From IMG/VR virus record IMGVR_UViG_3300025769_000095, positions 1 to 64,000 of that record: a DNA stretch of 64,000 nucleotides; one strand, given 5' to 3'. The notes beneath the pieces were generated by a model. The model ran no database searches. It was not told the origin of the DNA and worked only from the letters and a program-made list of their open reading frames with translations. Each line of letters opens with the position of its first letter. Position 1 is the stretch's first letter. The stretch comes from a virus. The position numbers were made by a program, and so were the translations under genes. Below, in pieces: positions 31,930-44,300 of this stretch.

Positions 31930-34900
31930 CTAAGTTTTGATTGTTATTAGATGCTACACTATTTAATAATTGTCCAATATCAGTGCCTTGTTTTAAATTA
32001 AGTTGAATAAGCTCTCTAATATTAGGATCATTTATAATATTAGGATTTTGTAACATTTGTTGTATATGCTCAGGAGTTGCTGATTCTATCATAGGATTGT
32101 AAATACCTTCATCTTGCATTAACTTTTTAAGAGTCGTCAGCTGAGAATGAATTCTTGTAGGATTATCAAAAGCAGAATAAGTTTTATTCAATTCTAAATC
32201 TTTTTTTACAGGTAGCTCAGCTTTAGCATTAAGATCTGCTACATCAGTAGCATTCATTAGTTTTTCTCTTGTGCTACTGACCAATCCTTTATTACCAGCA
32301 GTAGATGCTTTGGCCAGTTCTCTAATAACATCACTTTGATTTGATCCAATTAAGTCAGGATTTACTGATAGATTTGATGAAGGAGTTGGTGACAAACCAA
32401 GTGTTTCATTTATTCCTTGAGGTAAAAAATCTGCAGGATTTAAACTAAAATAATCATTAACAGGTTTGTTTGTATCTGCATATACTTCATTAGGATTAGC
32501 TTCATTAATTAAGCTTGAAGCTGATACACCAATAGAAGGATCTTCTTCTATTGAAACATTTGAAACCCTGCCTGCACGTCTTGCTATTTCTTTATCAACT
32601 AAGTTTGGATCCATGCCTGACTCTGTAAATTCATTAGTAAGAATTTGTTTGTATTGAGGAGAGTTAATATAATCTAATTGCCAATCTTGTTGATTTTGAT
32701 AATTACTAGGAGGGTCACCTATAACCATACCTTGTTGAGCTTTGGGTAAAACTAATCCGTACTCAGCTTTAAAATTAGATTGACCACTTGTAATACTAAC
32801 ACCATCCTTACCTATCATAAGATCTACTCCGCCTTTTTCATGCGTAGGATAACCTTGTAAATCTTTAATAAGTCTCCATTTACCACCTTTAGTAAACTTA
32901 GAAGATTTCATTCCTTGCTCAGCTTTTGGAAGACTTGAAGTATTTATATTAGCTTTGTTTGTAGACCTACCTTTTAAACAATTGTTTATCCAATTTTCAA
33001 TATCACTTATTGAATTTTTATTTTTAGATATAGATTTGATTAGCATTTCTGCTGTAATACCTTCACTTTCCAACAATTCTTTATTTTCTTCAAACACTTC
33101 ATACACACCTTTTTGACCTTCTTTAAATCCTTCTAATGACATTTCATTATTTGGATTGGTAGGTTTGGTAAGTTCCGATCCTTTGTAAATTTTTTTATAC
33201 TTAGTTGGATCTTCAACTTCAGGTTGAGTATTTTCTTTATTTAAATTTATATTATTATAAGTAAATTCATTTAAATCTTGTCTGTTAAGAAAACTATCAG
33301 TAAGAATTTGTAATAACTGTCTGTCAGATAATAAATTTAATATCCAATTAGTAAACTTTTTCCACCAATTATATGCTTCACCTTTTTGTTTTACTACTTG
33401 TTCTCCAATAGCTTGTACTAATGCTTCTTCACTGCCAAACCTTTTAATACCTTCTTGTACAATTGGAGTATCTCTAAACCAAGAAATATAATGATGTGCG
33501 TATTCATGAGGTATTGTATCTGCCTTCTTATTTACAGCATCTACAAGTACAGTCATAGCTTTAATATTAGCTTGACCTATTATTTGGTTAGCTTCATTTC
33601 TTTGAAGCATTATTTCAGATAATACCTCTGGAGTTATAGTAATTTCATTCCATTTATTACCATACTCATCAGTAATTTCTTTTACATCATATAATTTGTT
33701 AAGAGTATTAGTAACTCTGTTTTCATAAAAATCATATATAGGTCTTAAAGCACCAAATCCTTCTTCTTCAACTCTTTTGATTTCTTGTTTGAGTTGGTTT
33801 ATTTCATTATTTAATCTTTCTCTGTTAAAAAGTAATATATAACTCCCCTCTACATCTTCTGGTAATTTAGCATTTTCTATTTTTACATAATCTTTAGCTT
33901 CTTGTTCTGTTTCAAATATAATGTTTTCATCACCATATCCTGAAGTATCTAACCAATCAACTACATATTTAGGTTTTTCTAATTGTTTTTCAATTTCTTT
34001 AATCCTATCTTCTTTCTGCTTCTTAAACTCTTCTAAAGTTGTGTGACCTTCAATTTTACTAATAGTATCCCCTTTAGGAAATAATACTTTTTCATATCCT
34101 TTCTTAGCACTGTCTTGAATAATAGATTGTATAAAGAAGTTAACCCAATTACCTTTTTTATTTAGTAACTGTAAAAATTTATTTTCATTAAATCCTTCTT
34201 TTGAAGAACTTAATCCAAGTAATCTTTTTCTTTCTTTACTTACTAATTCATCTGCTTCTTCTTTAGTTTTATTTTCATATTCAATTAAACTGTACTCATA
34301 AGCAGATAACATTTCTTCCATATTAGTCACTCCCCTCATACCAGAGGTGTTTAAAGCATTGACTTCAGGATTTGTAATTAAATCTTTTCTATTTCTACCT
34401 TTCTGAAATAAATCAGATTGTAACTCAAGTATTCTGCGAGTTTTAGTATCTTTTCCTCCTATAGTAACATTATCTGGGTTTATTTTTCGACCGTTAGGAC
34501 CTTCTATAAAATCATCTGCTCCCATTTCTGTAGCAGTTTTACCTCCTACTCTTTGCTCATCACTTCTAAACCACCCAATACCATTATCTGTAGCAAATTG
34601 AGCATGTCCTTTAATAGCAGGTTTAATAGCTGGTGTGACTATTTCATTTTCTGTGTAATTAGCACCTCCTGGAACTGTTAAATAAGAATAGTATTGAGAT
34701 TCTTTTTCTAATACTACATTATTAAATTCTTCTTCTGATATTTTATTTCCATTTTTATAATGTACATATTCAAATTCAGGAGTAACAATTCTTTTATAAA
34801 CATCATTACCTATTTTATACTCATCTTCTTCTGAGGGAAGTTGTTGTAAATTAATTTTAGATTTAGCAGTATTAATCTCAACAACAAAGCTATTATCAGC

Positions 34901-35389
34901 TAATAAAGATGCAATTATTTCTTCTCTATCAGTAATATCTTTATCTAATATGATTTGTTTTTGCTCTTTAGATATTTGAAGTTCTGTAAGTATTTTATTT
35001 AAACCCCAATTATTATTTTTACCTTTTTCAAATATTTGTTTAGCTTTATCAGAAACTAATGTGTTAACTGCTTTTAATCTATATTGAACTTGATTATTAT
35101 ATTCTTTTTGATTAAATACATTATCACCTTGTTCCCATACAGGATTATTAGAAATCTCTAATTTAATCTCAGGATATTTTTCTTTAAGATACTCAATAAG
35201 TTCTTGTTCAGTCCTACCTTTATTTCTTGAAGTAGGTTGTAAATTGATTGGAACTTCTTTAGATTTAGTATAATTATCCACTTTAGATTGACTATCTAAA
35301 CCTGCCATCCAATACCTAAAAGCTTGGGTAGTTCCATAAGTAGCTTCTAAAGCTTTCCAATCTGGGTGGTTTTTATTTGGACACATCAT
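31916..35389 (-). CDS. Virion cargo protein with HExxH metalloprotease motif
   Basis: A 1157-residue protein with the N-terminal tag MMCPNKNHPDWKALEATYG shared with the 1372-residue cargo protein. Residues 628-638 read HEYAHHYISWF, a zincin HExxH helix, followed by acidic residues that could supply the third ligand. Near residue 840 is KGGKWRLIKDLQG, then YPTHEKGGVDLMIG, a pattern echoed as PPHSMGGQAVD in the 891-residue protein. It may process virion proteins or host targets. The ATG at 35389 overlaps the giant gene stop (ATGA); the upstream TTG is unlikely. Confidence 0.72.
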   Translation of the reverse strand: MMCPNKNHPDWKALEATYGTTQAFRYWMAGLDSQSKVDNYTKSKEVPINLQPTSRNKGRTEQELIEYLKEKYPEIKLEISNNPVWEQGDNVFNQKEYNNQVQYRLKAVNTLVSDKAKQIFEKGKNNNWGLNKILTELQISKEQKQIILDKDITDREEIIASLLADNSFVVEINTAKSKINLQQLPSEEDEYKIGNDVYKRIVTPEFEYVHYKNGNKISEEEFNNVVLEKESQYYSYLTVPGGANYTENEIVTPAIKPAIKGHAQFATDNGIGWFRSDEQRVGGKTATEMGADDFIEGPNGRKINPDNVTIGGKDTKTRRILELQSDLFQKGRNRKDLITNPEVNALNTSGMRGVTNMEEMLSAYEYSLIEYENKTKEEADELVSKERKRLLGLSSSKEGFNENKFLQLLNKKGNWVNFFIQSIIQDSAKKGYEKVLFPKGDTISKIEGHTTLEEFKKQKEDRIKEIEKQLEKPKYVVDWLDTSGYGDENIIFETEQEAKDYVKIENAKLPEDVEGSYILLFNRERLNNEINQLKQEIKRVEEEGFGALRPIYDFYENRVTNTLNKLYDVKEITDEYGNKWNEITITPEVLSEIMLQRNEANQIIGQANIKAMTVLVDAVNKKADTIPHEYAHHYISWFRDTPIVQEGIKRFGSEEALVQAIGEQVVKQKGEAYNWWKKFTNWILNLLSDRQLLQILTDSFLNRQDLNEFTYNNINLNKENTQPEVEDPTKYKKIYKGSELTKPTNPNNEMSLEGFKEGQKGVYEVFEENKELLESEGITAEMLIKSISKNKNSISDIENWINNCLKGRSTNKANINTSSLPKAEQGMKSSKFTKGGKWRLIKDLQGYPTHEKGGVDLMIGKDGVSITSGQSNFKAEYGLVLPKAQQGMVIGDPPSNYQNQQDWQLDYINSPQYKQILTNEFTESGMDPNLVDKEIARRAGRVSNVSIEEDPSIGVSASSLINEANPNEVYADTNKPVNDYFSLNPADFLPQGINETLGLSPTPSSNLSVNPDLIGSNQSDVIRELAKASTAGNKGLVSSTREKLMNATDVADLNAKAELPVKKDLELNKTYSAFDNPTRIHSQLTTLKKLMQDEGIYNPMIESATPEHIQQMLQNPNIINDPNIRELIQLNLKQGTDIGQLLNSVASNNNQNLDDYV

Positions 35390-38300
35390 AATCCGCAAAG
35401 CTTTTGATGGAATGAAATTACATCTTCATTCCCTGATGAAAGGAATAATTCTTTTTGTAAATCAGGATCCATATTTTCACCATACTCAAATTCTGAAGTG
35501 TGTAAAAACTTTACTACACCTTGATATGGGTCTAATAATACTGCATAAGGTCTTCCTTCAAATTCAAAATCCATAATGTTTTCTTTTGCTTCAATTGGCG
35601 ATGTTATAGCCCAACGATTATACTCTAAGGCAAATTTGTTTATTTTTAATTCAGAAGGTTCATTTTCATTTTGGTCTAATAATTTTAACATAGAAGGATT
35701 CTGATCTGATTTAAGTAAAGTTATGTATTCTTCATTAATAGTAACTCCAAATATTGGTGAATAATCTTTAAGTGTTGCAAAACCAGTATTCTTTGGAGCT
35801 TTTTCAGCTTGATCTATAATAGTTTGTTTTTGTTTTTTACTAGAATCATCAAGTCCTTCATAAACTTTTTTACCTGTTGCAGTAGAATATATTGTATTGT
35901 TATCAGTTACAATATACTTTGTACCATTGTACATAGTAGTTTTGTATCCGCCTATAACTTGTAACTTACTAGTACTTGGTGTACCACTAAACTTACTTCC
36001 ATCTATACCTATTAACTGAGCTTTACCTGAATTATTTATATTCCAAAGTAAATAAGTTTTACCATTATATTTTACAACAGCTCCTGGCCTAATACTTCTA
36101 TCATTAGGATCAAACATTTTAGATTGAGTAGTAGGTTGTTGCACCTGTTGTGTTGGTTGGGTAGTTTTAGACCACCTTGAATAACCATTCATTTTTTCTT
36201 CTATATATCCTTTTGTAGATAAATAATCTGCAACTAGTTTATCTGATAAATTACCTTTAGCATATTGATTACCTACTCTAAATGATGCACCTGCTTCAAT
36301 AGCTTGTTCTAATAATGGTTTGTATTTTTCTTTTAAAGTTTTAAGAATTTGCGCTTCTGTTACACCTCTAAATGTTCCACTACCAGAAACCATAACTACA
36401 TCAGAAGATGTATAATTTCCAGTATTAGCTTTATCTCCCCAAGCTAATCTATATTTATTAGTAGAACTTACAGTAGCTGAGCCTGATTGAAACCCAATAA
36501 ATTGAGTAGATTCAGAAGCCATTTGAATATCTTTAGCAGCATTACCATACATGTCTGTAGGTTTTACACCTGCTTGACTTAATGGATTTACTGCTTGTTG
36601 TGACCCACCTGTTTCAATTGCAGGTGAAGTAGAAGGTGTAGGAATAGGCAAGTTTCTAAGAATAGAATTGGTATTATTTAAAAATTTCTCAAAAATTTCA
36701 AATTCTTTTTGTGCTTTAGTTTCATCACCTAACGCTATTTCTAAAGACTCTAAATGAGAAGCTTTAGCTTTGTCAGTAAGGTTATAATCTAAAGCTTCCA
36801 AAGCAGTACCTTCTCCATCTAATACCCATCCTAAATACTCACTAGCCCAATTTTTAGCTTGCTTAAGACTTGTAAACTCAGGCATTCTATTGTTTTTAGC
36901 AAGGACATTAATATCATTTAAAGTTAATGAGTCAATACCACTATCAAATGAGCTTTTTACATCTTTATAAGTTATCTTTAATTTTATTGTAGGAGCTGCT
37001 TTGGCTTTTGCAGTTTTTTCTAAAGGTCTAAATTGTCTTAACCCTCCTGTGTAAGGAGTTGCAGTATCGTACTGATGAGGTTGTTTACTTCCATCAAAAG
37101 TAACAATATCTCCATGTTCATTAGTTACTGAATCTAAAAGTTTATGTTTTATAAAATACTCACCCTTAGAAAAGTCATTTGTACGATCTCCTTTTAAAGT
37201 TAAACTTTTTACTCTTGTATCATTTGCATTATAAACATTTAATACAACAGGCATAATATAACCTGTTCTATTATATTTTCTTCCATGAGAATTAAAAGCT
37301 GTTATTCTAATTATTGAAAGTTGTTTTTGATGCTTAGCTCTATCATATTGTTCATAACGCCCATCACTTATCTTATCTCCTCTCATTGTTTTAATATCAT
37401 ACACTCTTTCTTCACCAGCTTCATCTACAGTTACTAAGTCTAAAGTAGTACCTATTCCATTATAAAGATCAATGAAAGTACTTTCTAAAGCAATAGGTGT
37501 TTCACCTTTAGATTCAAGGTACTTTGAAAATTGATCTAATTGTCTTATTAAACCATTTAATGCCCCTTCATTACCTTTTTCTACAATTTCATAAGTGCTT
37601 AAATCCTTTGATAATACCCCACTAAAATAGTCTCTTAAAAATCTATCTACTTTAGTACCTATTGTAGTAGCTGTTTCACTAAGTTGACTTTTGTTAGCAT
37701 TGACATACATTCCTAATCCATCATGCTCATAGTAGCTAACTCCTTTAGAATATAAATATCTTATCAAATCTTTTTCATAAGGAGTTCCTTCTTTTGTAAG
37801 ACCAGCTATTGTTTTAAATACAAATGTAACTGACTTCTGCCATCCTCCTGCACCCATTGCTTTGTCAATCAATGCCTTTATTTCTGCTAACTCTTCTTGT
37901 GAATTAACACTTAGCATGATTGTTTCATCGCCATTAAAGTTTTTAGTAACCCCACCAAAAGCAGCAGCTAAAGGATTATTAGAAGCACTAACAATACCAT
38001 TTGAATAATTAGCCATCCTTTGTTCTAACTCAGAAGCATTAGTAAGTTGAACAGGAGAAGTTAGTTTTTCAAATTTAGGCTTACTTATAAAGTGAGTATT
38101 ACGCATTACCGTATTAGATCCATCAACATAAGAGGTTTTGTCTTTACTAATTTTAACATTCTTAGTAGCTTCAGGAAGTTCTTTAGTATAAAAATCAAGA
38201 GCTTGCTCTTTTGGACTTTTTACAGTTTGACCATTTGGATTTACCTTACCATTTAAAGTAGAGCTTATAAAAACTCTATCTGAAAATCTTGTAATAGCTG

Positions 38301-41300
38301 TGTACATTGATTTAGATAAATTATCTGGATCATCCTTTGTTACACTATAAATATCATCTTCTAATACAAGACCTTCTGCATAAGTAGAACCTTGAGATTG
38401 GTGAGAATTAATAGCATATGCATAATCAAATCTTACATAGGCATCACTTATATCTCTAAAAACACCTCCTAATTGTCTGTGTGCAGAAGGATTACTAAAC
38501 TTTAATTTATTTCTTTCTTGCTTTAAAGCTTTACGGAATTGCATTATAATATTATAATCCTCAGGGAAAGGAACCCTTTGTGTAGTAGATTCACCATATA
38601 TTTTTAAAGGAAGTTGATGGCTTCTTATTTTTACTTTACTCCATTGCTCATAGAAAGTTTTAGGTAACAAACCAGCTACTTCTAATCTATCAATAACATT
38701 TTTGAAAAAGTAATCTTCTCTTTCTTCAGGCCTCCCTACAATTTGAGCAGCTGTATTTTTAGTAATAGCTATTGCTTGACCATCTACCATTAATCTAAAT
38801 GGATCTAAAACTCTAAGTAGTTCACCCTTATAATAAGGTTTTGGATTATCTCCAAATATAGTTTGTCTAACCCTTGCATTTGTTTTATTTACTGTAGCAT
38901 TTCTATATCCAATAATTCTAAACAAATTAGGATTATTCTCTTTAATAGCTTTTTTATACCTTTCTATAGCATAATTAAATAAGTTATTTTTTTCTTCTTC
39001 TTTTATAAATACTAATTCTTCAGTATCAATACGTTGGAGACTACTGTAAGGATTTTTAGGTTTATTTTTTTTATCAGAATGAGAACTATCCCAAGCATGA
39101 TCTGCCCAAGGAAGAATAGAACTGTCTTCTCCTTGTCTTACTCTTTCAAACAATTTGACTGATGAACTATCATTATCTTTTAATTCTAAGAAAGGTCTTG
39201 ACAAATAACTTCCTAATTTATGTTTTTTAACAAAATCATTAAGTTTAGCTTCAGCTATTGTTTTAGCTTGACCTCTAGAAGTATCAACTTCAGTATTAAT
39301 ATTTTCTAATTCAGAAATAATAAAAGGATCTAATTTTAAATATTTAGCTAACAACAAATAATCTTTACCTTCTCTTACAGGAATTAATTGTCCACTATCA
39401 CCAGCAAATAAAATCTTAGCAGTAGGATTTTGTTCCCTAATTTTAGCATATGTACTTTCACTTATCATAGAAGCTTCATCTATAATAATGTAAGTAGCTT
39501 CTTCTATTGCAGTTGTTTTTTTACCTCTTTTAAAATTATTAGAAGTTGGATCATATTCTTCACCTAAACCAGAACTAATAGTAGAAACTTTAATAGTTTC
39601 TTCTTTTTCTACTCCTGCGTTCTTAAGATTATTAGCCGCTTGATTAGTAGGAGCTAATACTAAAATAGGTTTTTGCATATAGCTAGCCGAGGCAGCTAAT
39701 TTCTGAGTTATAAACTTAATAATTGTAGTCTTACCTGTACCTGCTTTACCTTGTAATAAAAAGTCAACACCTTTATTATTACCCATAAAAAAGTCAAGAA
39801 TTCTATTATGAGCATTCTTTTGACGATCATTTAAATTTTCATAACTAACTGCTGATATGTCTTTACGACCTTCTTGTTCAACAGGTTGTTGCTGTTCAGT
39901 AGAAGGTTGTTCAGTAGGGGTTGGCTTTTGATCTGTTTCTTCTTCTTTAGAAATTAACTGAGGAGGAATATTACTAGATGAAGGAATTGAAGAATCACCA
40001 TCTTCAAATTCTGAGTCAAAGAAATCTTCTCCAAAAGATTCACCACTACCAGTAGTACCCATTGGAGGAGCATCACTTGCAGATGGGGGTGGAATGAATT
40101 CTTGTCTTGTGAAAGTTTTTAAAGTGGGTTTACTGCTATACACATCTTCAGCATGTTCTCCAAAGAAATATCTTTGTACTCTCTTTGTGTTATCTTCATA
40201 AGTACTCAGTTCACTAACACTTACCCATTTTTTAATGTTATAATAATACTTAAACAACATATTACCATATCCAGGAACATATGTTTTAAGATAAGGAAAC
40301 CTAATCCCTCTTTGTCTTTTATGTTCATTTATATATAGTACTGAAGGATTATTAGGATCTGCGTAAGGACTATAAATTGGTTCTGGAATATAATCCAAAT
40401 CTCTAAAGTTATTTCTTATAAACTGGTCTAAGAAATTATTTACATGGCTATCACCTTTATCAAAATATTCTAACTGAGATTTTAATGTTTCAAAATCTTT
40501 CTTGTTAGCCCATGTTTTTAAAGGTAATAATTGATTAAACCCTCCCATAGTAAATCTAAATCCACTTGCATAGAAAGAATAAACTTTTAAAAATTCAAGT
40601 ACATCTGATGGTAATTTCTTAACATCATTTTTTATATCTTGAACTTCATTCCTATCCATATTAATATTACCTTGATAGATAATATATCCAGCTTTAGTAA
40701 ATTCAAGTTTCTTTAAAAATTTATTGTTAGGGTTTGACTTTTGAAGAGCCATTAGTTTTTTTCTATTCTCCGCGTAAGACTTTTTAAACATGTCATAATC
40801 ATACAACACAGAACCTAAGTACTCAAAATACTGCCTGTAAAGAGAATCTATTTGATCATTAGTAAGGTCCCACTTTTCATAAATGTTTTTCTTTAGTCTT
40901 TCAGCCTTATTTAGAATTTTTTTAAAGGTCTCACCTTTTATATTTGGAAACCCAATTTGATTTACAATAGTATCTAGTGGTAAAGAAATACCATACTCTA
41001 CAAGAGTCTCCATGTAGAAAGGTATTTCTAAAGAAGATTCAAACATCTCTTTAGCTCCTACAAAATAAGCATCAAAAGATGCTTTTTGATACCTTCTTTC
41101 AGAACCAGCACTTTCACTTAGATTAGCTCCTAATCCACCATCTCCAATTTTAGTATTAGTAATAAGATCTGAAATATTACTTACTAAATCTTTCATACCA
41201 AAAAGAGTACCAATAATACTTTCACTACTATTTAATACATTACCATCAGCATCAAAATATAAAATTGAACTACCTGCTTTTGGTAAAACATTAGCTAGTT

Positions 41301-44300
41301 TACTTTTACTAAGCAAAGCATCTTCAGTATATTGTAATACTAAAGGATCATTAAGAACTGATATTGCTTGAGGAATACTATAACCAAGAGACAACAACCC
41401 AAACAAATAATCACTTGTAGCAGAGTTAACATTAATATATCCAGCTAATGGATTCTTTCCATTATCCACAGCAGCAGCTAAAAACTCTGCCATGTTTTGA
41501 ATTTTAGAAACACCTGTATTGTCAAATTCTTTTGACAAGTTTGTTAATTCTTCAATTTCAATATTAGTAGTTCCATTTTTAAAAGTTAAATTATTAATCA
41601 TTGAGTTAAAAATAGAATCTATTTCTTCTTGAGTAAAGCTAATAGATTGTTTTTCTTCTAATCTACTTTTTTCTTTTTTTGCAAATGCTGCTTCTGAAAT
41701 AGCTAGTTTTATTAAATTTTGTATTACAGCATAAGCATTTGCATTAGAAGATGTATTAATTAAATCTTTTGCAAGATTAGGGTAATTGTAAGATTGTTTA
41801 TTGTCAATATTTTCAGAAAAAGATTTATAGAATTTTAAAACCTCTTCTATTATTTTAGTATGATTAGATGGGTTACCTAATAATTCTCTAAATACTTCTT
41901 GTACAGCACCATTTGCTTCAAATTTAGCATCAAAGTTTTTAATTGAATTTAATAATTTTTCATTAAAGAAATTATCATTTTTTATATTATTTGTTATTTC
42001 AACAGGTAACTTAACTATTCTAGTTAAAAATCCATCTTTATGTTGAATATTATAATGTTGCCACAACGCATTTGATGCTAAAGCATTAGCTGCAATACCA
42101 GTCAATGCTTTACCTTGATTCATTCGTTGAGCAATATTAACAGTGGTAACAGGGTCTAACATTAGCAATTTAACATCACCCTCCTTGTATTTATTTGCTA
42201 ATCTTTCAACAGTAGCAAAACCTCCAGGCTTAAGTTGTTTAGATGCAACACTAGAATCTCCTAAAATATCATTCCACATTAAATTAAATAATGTCTTTTC
42301 ATTAGCTCTTTTAGTTTGAATCCTTTCTGTTTGTTGTACAACTTCAAAATCTGTTAATAATAAATCATCTCTTTCAGCAACTAAATCTTTTATGTTTTGA
42401 TAAAGAGTGTCTTTATAATTATAAAGGTCACCTAATCTTTTTTTAAGTTCTTTATATTCTTCTGAGTTAAGACTTTCAAGAAGTTGTTTTTCAGCTTCTT
42501 TAGGATCACTAGACAATGATAAATCTGAAATCTTTGAGCTTAAAGTAGCTAACTCTAACTTTAATTCAGGTATTGATTCTTTAGTATTTACTAAATTCTC
42601 ATATAACTTCTCTATTCTTTTATTATAATCTTCTACTATTTTTCTACCTGCATTAGTTCTTTTTGCTATTTGTAAAGCTGTCTGTACTTTAGAAGGTGCG
42701 CCAAAACCTTTTACCTTATCAATGTCAAAGTCAAGACCTGCAATAGCAGTAATCTCATGAGGCAATGTCATTGTATCTGAAAATGGATCAAATGCAATAG
42801 CTTTGATTTTAAAATCAGAATAGAAATATTCATTAGGAATACGATACCCTATTGATTCTTTTAAAGACTCAGGCATTGTATTAAATGCTTCTTGATCAAT
42901 AAAGCCTTCATCATTAATGTATTCTGCTATTTCCTTATTTGTTACAGGAAGAATAGCTTCCATATAAGCTATTGACTTAGGTACTGATTTAGTATCATTA
43001 GCTTTTATAATCTTACCATCAGCATCTTTAAATACAATGCGAGGTTTCTTTGCAAAACCTACAGCTGAACGGTTAATTAAAGAATACCCATTAGAAAACT
43101 TTTGATCACTAACTCCTTTTCTATACATACTTGATAGTAAAGACTCAATGGTTTTACTATTTACAGGATGCCATAAAGGAACTGTTGGATCTCCATTTTC
43201 ATCAAGTTGAAGCATTTCTAAAAAGTCATCTCCTAACCCTCTGTTAATTACATCTTCTCTTAATTTTTTAATAAGATCATTCCAATTAGAAATTTCATCT
43301 GTAAGCTCTGCATATGAAATCTTAATATTATCTATAATAAGTTGTTGGTAAGCTTTTACAATTTTATCGTAGTTAGGATGATTATTTTTTAAATCAACAA
43401 TAATAAGCTTTTGAATCTGTGTTCCAAATAATTCACTTGATTCATAATAGTGGCTTGGATTTTCTTGTTGCTTACCCCAAGCATCATAACTAAGTGAAAC
43501 TATAGGAGCACCTTCACCAAGATAAGAATCAATGCTTTCTTCAACATTGTATTCATCACTAAGATTTAAGTTTGGCTTGTATGCTTTTAAAGTAGAATCA
43601 AAAGTATATACGCCATTGTCAACTTCAGTATCTACATTTGAATAATCAACCGTACCATCAGGGTTAAACACATAACCTGATTCTTCTAATAATCTTTTAT
43701 AGAAAGGATTGTACAAAGGGTTATCTACTTCACCTTTTTCAGTTTTTATTTTTTTCAATCCATAAAATGGAATCATTAATATTTCAGAATCTTTCTTTTG
43801 GAAAGGTGTAAGCTTAGAAGTGTTAGGGTCATTTAAAACCTTTTGAAGTACCATTGTATAAACATATGGTTTGATAGTTTCAAAAGATCTTATACTCTTA
43901 AGCTCTTCTATTATTGGAGAGTTTTCAGGTAGTGCTTTAACAATAGCATCTATATGTTTTTTAGAAGGTAATTTACCTGAACTAATAAGTTTCCAAACAA
44001 GATCTTTAGCTTCTGTCCATTCTCCCATAGCTATCATTCGATACTTATAACTATGAGGAGTAAGAAGAGTCATACCATCAGTTAAAGAAACGCCCTGTTC
44101 ATAAGCTGATAAGTTTTCATCTCCTAATATTTTACCTAACTGATTTAACTGAGGAGCAGGTGTTTCAATATCAGGAAGAATCCTGATGTTCATTGTACTA
44201 GGTACTTTAGTAACTTCTCCTTTTGAATTAGACCAAAATGCATCAGAAGAAGCATATGTTACAGGGGAGTATAACTCTTTAACTCTCTTAAAGAAATCAT

